A stretch of 64,000 nucleotides of DNA from Nectonema munidae (taxonomy: Eukaryota > Nematomorpha > Nectonematoida > Nectonematidae): NCBI GenBank assembly GCA_030549495.1, contig JAUIRK010000991.1:248001-312000 (forward strand), read 5' to 3'. The position numbers and the translations under genes are program-made. The notes under the pieces are model-generated. The model had not been told where the DNA came from, did not search any database, and was given only the letters and a program-made list of their open reading frames with translations. Each line of letters opens with the position of its first letter. Within the stretch, counting starts at the first letter, position 1. Below are positions 44,002 through 54,619 of this stretch, in pieces.

Positions 44002-45960
44002 CAGTAATCCCTCGCCACTTCGCGGGTTCAGTGCCTCGCGGATTTTTCATAAAATATTCATCGAAGAATAAAAATGCAAAAATTTCCCAATTCTTATTTA
44101 TTTCATAATTTTCATTTCTCTCCTAACTTCTTCCCTTATTGTATCTCGCCACTCTCGTTTATTACGATGCTAAATGTGTCCCGCGTATCTTAGTGTTGTC
44201 CTCAAAATTAACTTTTCGTTAAGCCCCTACAATGCTTCCTAAACGCCGTGCCCCTGCAAAAGATTCCTCTAGCGAGCCCAAAAAGATGAGGAAGATAATG
44301 AACATCTGTGAAAAGGGCAAACTTTAAGATATGTTAAAACAGGGCAGATGTTATATAATGAATGAATTGACAATTCGCTACATCAAAAAAGACAAAGCTG
44401 ACATCCGCAAAACTGCTATAATAAGCTTCAATAAAGAAGCAAAACGTATGGTAACTCCGCGTAATAAGATAATTGTGAAAATGAAAACAGCATTAGCCTT
44501 GTGGGTTGTTGATTTCAGGAAAAAACGTGAGTTTAGACACTAATATGATCAGGACAAAAGCCAAATCTCTCTATGATCAAATTTTGCCGGATGACGACGA
44601 CGAAGGAGATGCTGAAGAAGCCTCTGAAGATGATCCTGACAAACCTCGAGCCAGTAATAGCTCTGACACTAGTGATTCGCATCCTCCAGAACGAGGCTTT
44701 ACAACCAGCAAAGGCTGGTTCGATAAATTTCAAAAGAGACCCGCCTCAAAAATGTGCTTTTGTATGGTGAGATTGCCTTTGCTGACACCAATGCTACTAG
44801 TCGTTACGTGGACGATGAGTTTCCTAAGCTCATCAGTGATGGCGGCAACCTCACGGAGCAAGTTTTTAACATGGACGAGACATTCCTCTTCAAGGATGAA
44901 GTGAAGAAGCCAGGCTGATGGCTCTTAAAGACCGTGTCACTCTCTTCATGTGTGAAAATGATGAATGTTTTATGCTTAAACCAGGCCTTATTTATAAGGC
45001 CAAAAGTTCTCGGTCCTTAAAAAACAAAAATAAGCCCTGCTCTCTGTGTATTGGATGCAGAACTCTAAAGCCTGATAACGAAAACCCTGACCCTCGAATG
45101 ATTCCTCTATTGCTTCATTCCCCAGGTGAAGATCTGGCTCAGAAGGGCCTCCCCTTTAAGGTCCTTCTCTTGTGGGACTGTGTAGAAGGCCACGAAACAT
45201 TACTGCAATATGACGGGGTTCAGATTGAGTTTCTACCCGCTAACACCACATCTCTAATTCAGCCGATGGATAAAGGTGTCATTCGTGCCTTTAAGGCCCT
45301 CTACGCTAATTCCAAGATGGAGGGCCTCATCGCGGCTGTTGGCGATGACAACAAAGACTTCAACTTGAAATAGTATTGGCGTAACTGCGACATTGCGTCA
45401 TGCTTGATTAATATCTAGCAAGCATTGAAGCACATGAAAACGGAGACCATAAATTTTTCCCGGAAGAAATTATGGCCTAAAGTGGTGCATAACTATGCAA
45501 GCTTCACTCCTGACGAAGTTCATCACTCAGCGGTGGAGAAAAGGGTGAAGTTGGCTCGAAACACCAGAGATGATAGATTCGTCGACATGACGAACGTCAG
45601 CGGTCTTATAGATGTGCAGTGGGCCCCACTGACAGATGAAGACCTCCTTGAGATGTCAAAGTCTGCAAATGAAGAAGAGAGCGAAAAAGAGAAAGACGAA
45701 GAAATCGAAGGGAAATAAGAGTAGACTTGATTCTTGGATTTACTTTCCGAATAAAACTGAAATGTACAGACAACATAATTTGTTATTAACGTTTTACATT
45801 TTACTTCAGGTTACTTTTAGCCTTTTCTATTTGGAAGAAACAAAAACACAACTTCCTTTCCACTGCTTTAGATTATTCCCGTTTTTTCTGATTCCAAAAT
45901 CAAAAATATTTTTTATATAACATCTATAAAAAGGAATGCATCGATATAAAAATTTAGCAG
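44002..45960 (+). mobile_element. Tigger element, jerky-like transposase, 3' end not resolved
   Basis: The left terminus CAGTAATCCCTCGCCACTTC follows a TA (44000-44001). The transposase on the plus strand starts at 44232 (MLPKRRAPAKDSS) and shows CENP-B-type HTH, KGWFDKFQ (~44715) and FNMDETFLFKD (~44870). Further on are LLLWDCVEGHE (~45170), LPANTTSLIQPMDKGVI (~45235) and a C-terminal region to 45718. The second catalytic block has Cys where Asn is usual (LDN to WDC). Several stops and frameshifts occur. I found no matching right terminus, so the 3' end may be truncated. Confidence 0.8.
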
Positions 45961-46030
45961 TTGAAATATTTTTAAAAAGTTATAAGGATGTGAGCCAGTG
46001 GTATTAGATATAAAATATTTGAGGGTTTAC

Positions 46031-46208
46031 TTTCAGAAATGTCATTTATACTGATTGTCCATAACTCAAGCACCATGGATTCATCTTGAAGCGTTTTCAG
46101 TGAAACTTCAACATTCACAGAAGTTTTGTACGCTAAAGTGTACGATTTGCCGAGAATCGCTTTGCATTGACTGTTTACATCCGGTAGATCAAATATTGCA
46201 AGGTTGAA
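46031..46208 (-). CDS. Atg13: ATG13, second exon (HORMA domain)
   Basis: The acceptor TTATTTTACCAG|TTC gives phase 0, and the donor GAAA|GTAAAC phase 1. The product FNLAIFDLPDVNSQCKAIL, then VNVEVSLKTLQDESMVLELW, matches human ATG13 (FNLAIKDIPEVTHEAKKAL, VEISLKTSEGDSMELEIW) closely, with no gap. The acceptor falls directly after the codon for the shared Trp, which is the last residue of exon 1 at 49326. It is intact and well conserved. Confidence 0.92.
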
Positions 46209-46855
46209 CTGGTAAAATAAATTAAAAAATGTGTGCAAGCAAATCGCATACCCGTGTAAATGACCATTTTAAACGTAAAGTGAATGTTTTACATGAGCTG
46301 TCATATATAAATCAATTTTGTGCCCTGCTTGGTATCCAAATTTCAATGTTAAAATGGGATTAAAGTTAAAAGGAACTCCTAGAACTTTGGAGCTATCTGA
46401 GTAAATCGGAGGTTAATGTCAAAAAATTGATTTATATATGAGAGCTAATCTCAAGAAGAAACTTTTTATCTAAATAATTATATAAAGTTTTTTACACATT
46501 TTTCAAGTATCCCCAATTTAGTTATGATGCTCATTTTTTATGAAAATTAATTAAACGTGTCAAAAAATTGATTAAATCCGTCAATCAATGTCGAATATAT
46601 AAACTTGAAAATAAATCTACTTGCAGTATTTCTCTGGTAATGGAAATCAGTAAATTAGATATCTCAATAAGACCTCAATCATTTTGGCTACAAATTCGTT
46701 ACTGGTTGGTAATCTCTACGTCATTTCTTCTATACTTTATACAGTATGTAATTTTGCTATTCATTCTATGATGATCCTTTCTCGGTAGCTCTTTTTTAAT
46801 TAAAAATATATTTTCTGCAATCTGTGTTCGGAAAATATTTTTAAGGATTTATTTT
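46209..46855. other. AT-rich intronic spacer
   Basis: No gene is seen in this part of ATG13 intron 1. Confidence 0.35.
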
Positions 46856-46856
46856 G

Positions 46857-47240
46857 AATAGACCTTTTCCGCTCTGAAAGCATTCTGATTAAGAATCTTC
46901 TTGATGATTTTTTATCAGTATCGTGTATTTTATTATCAGGTGATATGGAGAGATATTCAGTCTGATTATTATTTGTCAACCAAACCCAGTTCAAAGGTTT
47001 TCTGATGAATCATTCGTGATGTATTGTTCAATTACAAAAATGTGTCCACCTTATTCATCGAAAAGATTCTCTCTTTCTTGCAAAAGGAAAAAAATGAAGA
47101 ATTCAATTTAAATTAAAAATATCTTGATAGTGACTAAATTCTCATATTTGGCATCTGTGCCAATTTTGATAACTCGGACATATTCTAAATTTCAAGATTT
47201 CATACCATTCTTGGTTAAATGATAATTAAAATGCTAGATG
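46857..47240 (+). repeat. Dispersed repeat, copy 1 (~370 bp)
   Basis: It aligns over its length with 63050-63412 in the same orientation: gaaagcattctgattaa, tatcagtatcgtgtatttta, tcttgatagtgactaaattc and ttggttaaatgataatt. Short indels separate the copies. It has no coding capacity, and the class is unknown. Confidence 0.75.
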
Positions 47241-47359
47241 ATAATAACACGTTCTCTTTTCAATCAGTTTTTAAGTTGCTTCCTCCTCTCATGCAAATTT
47301 TCAAAAGATTTTATAATACGTTTTGTTTTTTTAAATAAATATTTCATACTCAAGATGAT

Positions 47360-49040
47360 TGTAGAAAGTATTATAAGCCAAAATATACAAAAAAAAGTAT
47401 ATTTTTACTATATACCTAATATGCAATGATTTTTTGAAAAATTCCACAGAATTGATTTTCAGACATACATCACTAATTTAATTGAGACTTCCAGATATTT
47501 TTTAACCGTATTAGCCAAAATGGAGTACAGAAATAAAATAAGCATAGTCGATTTATTTTATTTGAAATTTTGAAAATATTTGTGGAGATCGTTTTTAGAT
47601 GTAAACCGCGAATTTGATTTACACTGGCAGATATTTAAAATCTCTAGATGCAAAAATAAGTCGAGAAATGAAACTCGCATTGATAGATTTGGTATAAAAA
47701 CATATATTTCGTGTAAAATTTGAATCAATATTCTTGGAAACAAATTTAGAAGTAAACCGCAAATTTAATTGATACTTATAGGTATTTCACATTCTGAATG
47801 CAAAAACTGAGTCTATAAATGAAATCAGCATGGCCGATTTAGTATAAAAACATATATTTTATTTAAAATTTGAAGGAATATTTTATTAAATATATTTCTC
47901 ATCAATTAATAATGGTAAATTTCCAGGTGATGTGTGGAAAAGGTGTTGCTTTGAATTCTATACTTTGTAATGTTTGTAATAAATAGGTTCATAAAAGGTG
48001 TTCGGAAAATATTTCAAAAGATGAATCATTGAAAGATGCTGAAGCAAAGGGTTTCAGGTGTAGAAGTTGTATAGAAATATTATCCAAATAAATAGAAAAT
48101 GGCGAATACGAGATTGTGAAGAGCTTCAATTATTTGGGATACGGTGGAAGAGGACGGCTCGTGTGAAATAACAATAAGTAGAAGAATTAGAAACGCATAG
48201 AATTATGTGGGATTTTAAAAGCAAAGGATAAACCAGAGTATTGGAAAGGAAAGGTGTATAAATGTTGAACGGTTTTATTATATGGAAGTGAAGGATGGGA
48301 GAGCTGATGAAAAAAGACTAGTGAATACTGAGAAAAAATGCTCAGATCAATTGTAGGAAATATAGAATTGGACGAAGTAAGAAGAAGATTGGCGTTGAAA
48401 ATTTAGCAATAGAAATTTACAGAAATAGATTGAGATGGATGGAAGGAAAGATGAAAATAAATGGGTCTGGGAAGTAAGGCACATAGAAGGTAAAAGAAAA
48501 TAAGGAAGACCAAATTTAAGATGAACTAATTGATTAAAAAGATTTGGAGAAATTGAAAATGAGGAAAGAGCAGGCCAAAGATATAAAAAAAAATAGAAAG
48601 AACAACTGAAGACTTTAACTCAGAAATGCTCCATGTGGAATAAGGAAAGCGTAGCCTCACATGAAGAAAAAATCACCTTTGAAAAATAAACAAAAAGACG
48701 ATTTCTCATCAATCAAAAATTTGATTGACATTTTCTAAAAAGTAGCCATGATTATTGAAAAAATTAAATATATAAAGTGAAATGCGTTCAAAACTGTCTA
48801 TAATTATAAATTTTGAAGAGAGTAAGACAATAATTTATAAGGCTAGCTACAGATAATGTCAAAATTTAGCAGAAAAAAATTATTTTTGATTTTGATTGAC
48901 AGTTTTTGAGATGAGAGGGTCATTCAACTACCATGAAAATGGTATCAAAAGATGTAGCTGCAATTTTAGGAAGTCACGAAATTTGAAGGAATATAATTCA
49001 GCCAATTTGGTATAATTATTTTTTAGTGAAGGCACTAATA
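47360..49040 (+). repeat. Dispersed repeat with tandem core, copy B, split by a LINE
   Basis: The head (47360-47530) and tail (48702-49040) match copy A at 3466-4870. Only three core monomers (anchors near 47541, 47676, 47828) are present, against seven in copy A. A LINE fragment interrupts it at 47907-48700. It lies in ATG13 intron 1, near exon 1. Confidence 0.75.
47907..48700 (+). mobile_element. 5'-truncated LINE with 13-bp target duplication
   Basis: The insert is flanked by ATTTCTCATCAAT at 47894-47906 and 48701-48713. Coding traces match the C-terminal region of a non-LTR reverse transcriptase. They are a Cys-rich finger (CNVCNK, VHKRCSE, FRCRSC), then VKSFNYLGYGG, GKVYKC and LLYGSEGWES, and a DLRWMEGKM-like stretch. 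Many stops occur. The 3' part is A-rich. The clade cannot be fixed from this piece. Confidence 0.75.
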
Positions 49041-49325
49041 AGGTTAAAGAACGATATGCTATTACTTTTAGAAGCATTAGTAGAGAAGGTGACAGTATTA
49101 AGGAGGAACAAGTAAAATATGGTATGATACGACACTTGCATCAATACTTACTAAATATTAAACTGAATGATGCCGATAATGCAGGTGAATTTGGCTTCAC
49201 TAATAGGGTTAGGAAAGAATATTTGAGAAGCAAGTTAAGAAAAAATGAAAAGAGGTTAAAACAAAGGGCTTTCATGAGCAATAGAGAACGTATTTCAATT
49301 TAGGAAACAAAATAGTAAAGTCTAC

Positions 49326-49478
49326 CCATTCTTGTCCTCCATTGAAAGGCTTGGAATAAGTTTTAATCAGTTCTCCAAGTCGAGATTGAACAATAACTTG
49401 CAGAGATTTCAAGGTCAAATACTTACAGTACTTTTCAACTTCTTTTTTAGTATCTTGATTCAGTTGCTTGCAACACAT
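49326..49478 (-). CDS. Atg13: ATG13, first coding exon
   Basis: ATG13 is the HORMA-domain scaffold of the ULK/Atg1 kinase complex (with FIP200 and ATG101) that starts autophagy. The exon codes 51 residues. LTLKSLQVIVQSRLGELI matches human FALKTVQVIVQARLGEKI, and the last codons GQEW precede FNLAIFDLP in exon 2 exactly as in human (SDWFNLAI). The donor TGG|GTAGAC is phase 0. An in-frame TAA lies 21 bases upstream of the ATG, so the start is well fixed unless a 5' exon is spliced on. Exons 1, 2, 3, 5 (27024 acceptor) and 6 together give 390 codons in one frame, against about 480-517 residues in human. Confidence 0.88.
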
Positions 49479-49479
49479 T

Positions 49480-50000
49480 GACTCAAACTGGCAGTTTTAA
49501 ATGCATGACTAAAATTCGAAAGACATTTTTCATTTTATTTTGGAATTCAAAATTCCATATTTTATATATCGGTGATTGGTGTTTCTTTATAAAAGGAATG
49601 GAAGAGAAGTAGTAAATTTGTATAAATAGTTAGTTTGTTAACTAGTAGGTTGGTCAGTCAGTATGTTAGTTAGTAAAAAAAAAAGGTGATATTAGGAAAT
49701 ATTTACTTGTTCGAATAATGCTAACCAACAATCCAACTAACTAAAGTATTGCTGTTTGCTTAACTACAAAAACAAGCGCATACATTTCCTTTTGGCTACA
49801 GCAGAGAGGGAGAGCATCAAAAGTAAGAAGAGTGGAAAGTATGCGCCATTTCAAATGTACTAATTAAAAATCATTTGATAACTTTATAAGTGATTAGGTA
49901 AACTTATATAAGACTTCTAATGTCAGAAAAATTGAAACTAAAAGGTTAATCTAAACAGTTTACCAATTACAAACGAAAAATATTGTTTATACGGAAAACT
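49480..50000. other. Upstream region of ATG13
   Basis: No promoter element can be named. 49620-49680 has a run of (t)tagtt-like words. The 5' UTR of ATG13 should lie here. Confidence 0.3.
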
Positions 50001-50033
50001 TGGAATTCTTTAATAGAGCCATCTCTTCTTGTA

Positions 50034-50287
50034 GATGTGGGCAAAGCAACGCTAGCATTCGCTTAACATCCAGAACCTTTAATGCATCGGTCCCTCACTG
50101 GCATATGGAATCACCTACCTATCACAACACTTCTGTATATCCCCCCTTCAAGTTTGATAACATGATTTTGGAGCTCAAAGGAAAAATATTTTTTCTTCTA
50201 AGTCTCGAACATGCAAAAATACAACGTCATTTTAGAAAACAAACCTCTTATAATAAAATTAAAATTTTAACTAATTTATTTTATTGA
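50034..50287 (+). CDS. Unassigned open frame, possible exon
   Basis: A good acceptor-like sequence (CTCTTCTTGTAG) ends at 50033, and the following frame is open for 84 codons (CGQSNASIRLTSRTF, then HNTSVYPPFKFDNMI). The first 50 residues are protein-like; the rest is low-complexity. An ATG upstream at 50000 is in frame. I recognise no family and no clear donor. It could be an exon of a gene divergent from ATG13, or chance. Confidence 0.2.
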
Positions 50288-50289
50288 CT

Positions 50290-51915
50290 TTCGAGAAACC
50301 ATCTTTCTATCTTATGAAACCTCAAGAAATTGGACACGGGAGACAACCCCTCATAATTTGTGACCACTAAACAATTAGATTCATCTGGATTACACCTATG
50401 TTGGATGTTGATACGTGCATGCCAATTGATATTTATTCTTTGAAGACATTATAAAATATAATTTGTTGTGAATTTGATTTGATTATATGAAATGGAGACA
50501 ACATTATGAAGTTATTACATTTTGCGAATATTTTATAAACGGTACTATATATGCAATTTGGTAATAACTTTATTCCTAATTCAACCATGAGAGGTTTGTT
50601 TTCTATGGTGACGTTGCATTTTTGCATTCTAGAATAAGAAATTATATCAAATGTCTTTTTAAAGAGTAACAACTTTACTCTTTCATCTTTGATTTGACTC
50701 AATTTTGATCTACGGACACTTGTGCACCAAAAAATTTCTCACATACGAGTCAATGTCCAAGTGAGGATGACTTATGATAACTGAAGGTACTAGTAAAACT
50801 GAAAGTGTAATAATTGCCATCAAGGGAAAACTCACCATGTGAATAAGTGCTATGGATAAAATTGAGTGATTTGAGCTGTGTCTTAATTAAGTCTATGTTA
50901 AAAAGAATATCTAAAAATTTGTAAAGAAATGACGTGTTTCAAATAGAACAAGTTTAAATAAGATAAATGGAGAATGAGTGCGGCTTTAAAAATCAAGTTT
51001 AAAGGGGCGGCTTCAGACAATTCAATTGTTTAACGCCAGTGCATAGCAACGATAAAAGCGAGAAGAGCCGATGTGGACACATACTTACTACTCCAGCGGA
51101 ATTGTGAAAATATCAATATTTAGACGCAAAATATTCAAATGACAATTTTTCCAGTGGCCGTTTGTTGGAAACAGGTTGGCTCCCAAATATTATTTAAAAA
51201 ATGTTTTTTGAGCTTGGATAACATCTCGACCCACGATGAATCAGTACTCGCTTTTAGGGTAGATTTTCATTTTATAAATTTTATTGAAACATAACTTTAA
51301 AAAATTTATTACCTTAATAACATTTATATGCAATAAAAAATCGTGTAATAAAATTTTTATGCGATACACAAACCTAAAAATGTTGGACAAATTATTCTTT
51401 TAAAATCACAAATTAAAAAAGTACTTTTTTTAATTGGTAATTGAAGTCATCCACATTCAGAATAATGATTTTAGAAATATATAAATACTAAAAATTATGG
51501 ATGAGCAACATTGATGTAGATGTGTTTTAAGAACCTTAAGAGCTGAAATTTTTCCAAATTTAGATAAAAAAAATACTTAATACACTAAATAGTACAATTT
51601 ATCGCAATATTAGATTCATTGAATCTAATATTCAATACGATGGAACTAACTGAAACAGATTTAATTCTGGCTAAACAACTAATTAACAAGCGTGTATACT
51701 AGCAGGTAAGAAAAGCTTCTTTCTCCAAAAAGACGACCAAAATGGCACCTCGTCTCATACGCGTGATTCATTGTTGTTCTCACTAATCCCGAATCAATCC
51801 AGCAGGCCATAGATATGTCTATGATCACCGTATTGAAGTGTGATTTCTACAAGCTGTAAAACACTTGCAGTGCAGGGCCAGCAAGCAACCTGAGAAAACA
51901 AGCATAGATATTCCA
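50290..51915. other. AT-rich spacer with decayed coding-like traces at its end
   Basis: Nothing is recognised until 51740-51870. There NPESIQQAIDMSMITVLKCDFYKL reads in one frame, just before the short ORF at 51921. It could be a worn upstream part of the same gene. Confidence 0.3.
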
Positions 51916-51920
51916 TAACG

Positions 51921-52097
51921 ATGCTGAAACATTTCCACGACGTGCGAGTGCACAAATCCAAAGTGATGGACGACGAGGACAAGTTGTGGCTGGACCAAAT
52001 TGATTCCTCATACAAGGGAGTCGAGAATGAGGGAGAGCCCCTCTGCGATAAGATCACGGAGCGAACAGGCAGGACAATTATTACTAGAATCACCTGA
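51921..52097 (+). CDS. Short GC-richer ORF of unknown function (58 aa)
   Basis: The frame MLKHFHDVRVHKSKVMDDED...KITERTGRTIITRIT is hydrophilic, varied and clearly more G+C-rich than the flanks, which favours real coding descent. An in-frame TGA lies 30 bases upstream of the ATG. A minus-strand frame overlaps (51794-52147) but looks like a shadow. I do not recognise the family. A pseudogene fragment of a larger protein is the likeliest reading. Confidence 0.25.
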   Translation: MLKHFHDVRVHKSKVMDDEDKLWLDQIDSSYKGVENEGEPLCDKITERTGRTIITRIT

Positions 52098-52099
52098 CT

Positions 52100-52720
52100 A
52101 ACAGTTTGCCGGCTTCGCGTGAACTGTTGATGTAATCGAATTTTCATTTATAAATCCAAAACAGAGCACTACGCTTAGCTCTTTTATACTACCTATCAAA
52201 TAACACATTGATGTACACGCAGTGGTGGGATCCAGCCGGTTCGTTAGAACCGTCTCGCGTAATTTTGTGAGTTCGGCGAACAGTAAAATATTTATTTATA
52301 TATATAGTACAGACCGTACAGTAAAATAAGCATCAACACGATCATCATAATGATGCTTGTTTCCCAATTATTTTAAAATTTTATTGGGAAATAATCAAAA
52401 TTGATCAGTTTATTTGCTTACAAATTTGACTTTTTGGTAACAGAACCGGCTGACAAAAAATTTGAATCCCACTACTGTGTACACACACAGTACCCGCGCT
52501 AAAAAAATTCACATTATGGAAAAAATTTATTATCTTATCAGAAGTACTATATAAATTACAAAAATAAATTGTTATAAAGGCATTTAATCATTTTCAGTTT
52601 GTTTCCAATATATGGCATACATGTTCTCAAAGTTACTTGCACAGCTATATGTTTTTATAATTTTTTCCCAAGTTGACATTTGGGGCAAGTTGAAAATTTT
52701 TAGGGGAGAAAAAATAAAAC
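52100..52720. other. AT-rich spacer
   Basis: No gene is seen. Confidence 0.3.
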
Positions 52721-52724
52721 TGCG

Positions 52725-52775
52725 GGGAGGGGGGCCCTTGCCCCAAAAATATATAGGTAGCGCGGGCTCTGTAGG
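52725..52775 (+). repeat. Tail of a dispersed repeat (GCGCGGGCTCTG)
   Basis: The stretch ggggggcccttgccccaaa followed by TAGCGCGGGCTCTGT resembles 2626-2665. The shared word and its C-rich lead suggest a common element end. Confidence 0.45.
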
Positions 52776-53012
52776 TGCATCTAATTTGAGAGCAAAGGCT
52801 GCAAACACCCACTAAATCATTTTTACCACTGACATGAAAAATACGATATTTGAAGGTAAGTAGAAGCGTACACACAAAGTCAGCAGTACCTAACGGTGGC
52901 TTTTATGAGGTTTGGCTGGAAATACACGCACTCATCGCTACTGCTGCGAAAGCGCTACAAAAATTATACATTTTTCCCTAGGAGTATTTTGCAGTTTAGA
53001 TAAAAATTCTTT

Positions 53013-53075
53013 TTTTGAACTGATAGATTACACTAATAACGAGAAAGTGTAACCTAGGGGCTAACAACAACAGAA
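53013..53075 (-). mobile_element. Second copy of the hairpin retro-tail
   Basis: It aligns with 28546-28618. The stem here is TAGGTTACACT with AGTGTAATCTA (minus strand), the loop is different, and the flanks GTTGTTGTTAGCCCC and ATCAGTTCAAAA are the same. The target duplication is not clear. One stem pair has changed on both sides (T-A to C-G). Confidence 0.65.
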
Positions 53076-53079
53076 AGAG

Positions 53080-54540
53080 GTATCAATATACAGTCGACAA
53101 TTAATAAAAACGTAAGTCTAAGTTAAATTCAAAATTCAAGGATTGGACCAAGTCTTGCATTTTATTATTTAATCAGAAGCTATAAATTGTTTACACGATC
53201 GTGAGGACAAAAAATTTGTAGATTTATAGTTTTTGACAAACTTCTCATACATTTCTATGAAAGTACGATTTGCATCAGTCTGATAAATCAATCAAACAAC
53301 AGCTTCATTATGCCCGCGATAGGGCATCTCGCATTTTATTAACACTTTCATTAAATTTTGAAATAATTGTGGTTATTGACGTAAGCTCCAAACGCAAATA
53401 AATAGAACAAGTTACGATAAATTATACTTGTTTGAAAATTTGTCATCGGTTAGGTTTCTTCACGCCTTATGATTTTTAACGAGTTATTAAATACGATGGT
53501 CACAAATGCATATTCAGATTTGGATGTTCTAGTAATGAAACAATGGTATGCATAACAATAACCTCATTGCTAGATATTATATGCCCTTATCAAGGGAAGA
53601 TTTTATGCCATGACAAAAATATGTTTTTTGTAAATCTTTAGGGAATAGATTTTTGATTAAGCCGGTTTATGGTATTCGAAGGTAAAAATGTCTCCCTCTT
53701 CTGATGACTATATAGAAAGTCTTGCATTATAAAACTCATTGGTAATAGTCAGAACTCGTTTATCCGACAATCCCTCATTCCAATGAGTGTAACTAATACT
53801 GCCAATATTTTTCAAGACAGTTATTCTGACATTCTCACTCCGATACTGTTTCAGGAAACTCAAATTTTTTTATCTTCCTGTATAATTTATTTATTCGAAA
53901 AACCAATCATGGGATAGAATTTTTTATGACACATTTACTTAATTAAAAGTGAAAAGTAATTCAAACAATTATAACAGCAAAAGATTAAGCAAATATCAAC
54001 TCAGCTATCTAGGAAAGAAAAAAGCTGCTAAAGAAATAATTCATGTTCTCTGAGAGGATCATATACAACATAATATAGTAATGATTTTGAAGATACATCT
54101 CCCAATCATTCAGCAACAACCAAGAACTCCAGAATTTGTATATTCCATTTATTCTCAAGTGTTGATCTCTGATTAAGAAAAACAATAATTTTATAGCTAG
54201 ATTTTTTCACAGAAGGTAAAAATAAATAAAATATTAGAATTATTTTTTAGGAAAATGCCTAACACTTTATACACTAAACATATAAATTGATCTTTACCAT
54301 AATGAAAATATGAAATAAATTTTTTGAGGGAATTAGCTTTGCATGATTCTTTTCAGAAAATTTCCATTTTAATTTCATTTAAAAGGCAAACTTTTAGCTT
54401 TTTAAGACACAGATTTTGAGGCAAACAAAGATCAAATTATATAAATAAAATATATTCTTTTAATATATAAAGAATACCAACAAATAAAAACATTATCTCA
54501 AATCTTGATAGATTTTTACATAACTTTTAAAAGATAACAT
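53080..54540. other. AT-rich spacer
   Basis: No gene is recognised. Near 53750 a phrase like actcgtttatccgacaatccc could be a worn Tigger end, but no partner was found. Confidence 0.3.
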
Positions 54541-54543
54541 TTA

Positions 54544-54604
54544 GCAATCTTGATCGTTTTTATACATTTAGCTATCTTGATCGTTTTTATACATTTAGCT
54601 ATCT
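54544..54604. repeat. Two tandem 27-bp units
   Basis: The unit atcttgatcgtttttatacatttagct is present twice, head to tail, with almost no difference. It is flanked by looser atctcaaatcttgat copies. Confidence 0.8.
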
Positions 54605-54619
54605 TTCGTTGATTCAGTA

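Noticed and set aside
51794-52147. Minus-strand 117-codon ORF
   Set aside because: It overlaps the more protein-like plus-strand frame and has a Ser/Leu-rich shadow composition.
53740-53860. Tigger terminal repeat (ctcgtttatccgac)
   Set aside because: No inverted partner, no TA context and no transposase nearby.
54544-54604. CRISPR-like array
   Set aside because: Only two adjacent 27-bp units without spacers, in animal DNA; an ordinary tandem duplication.
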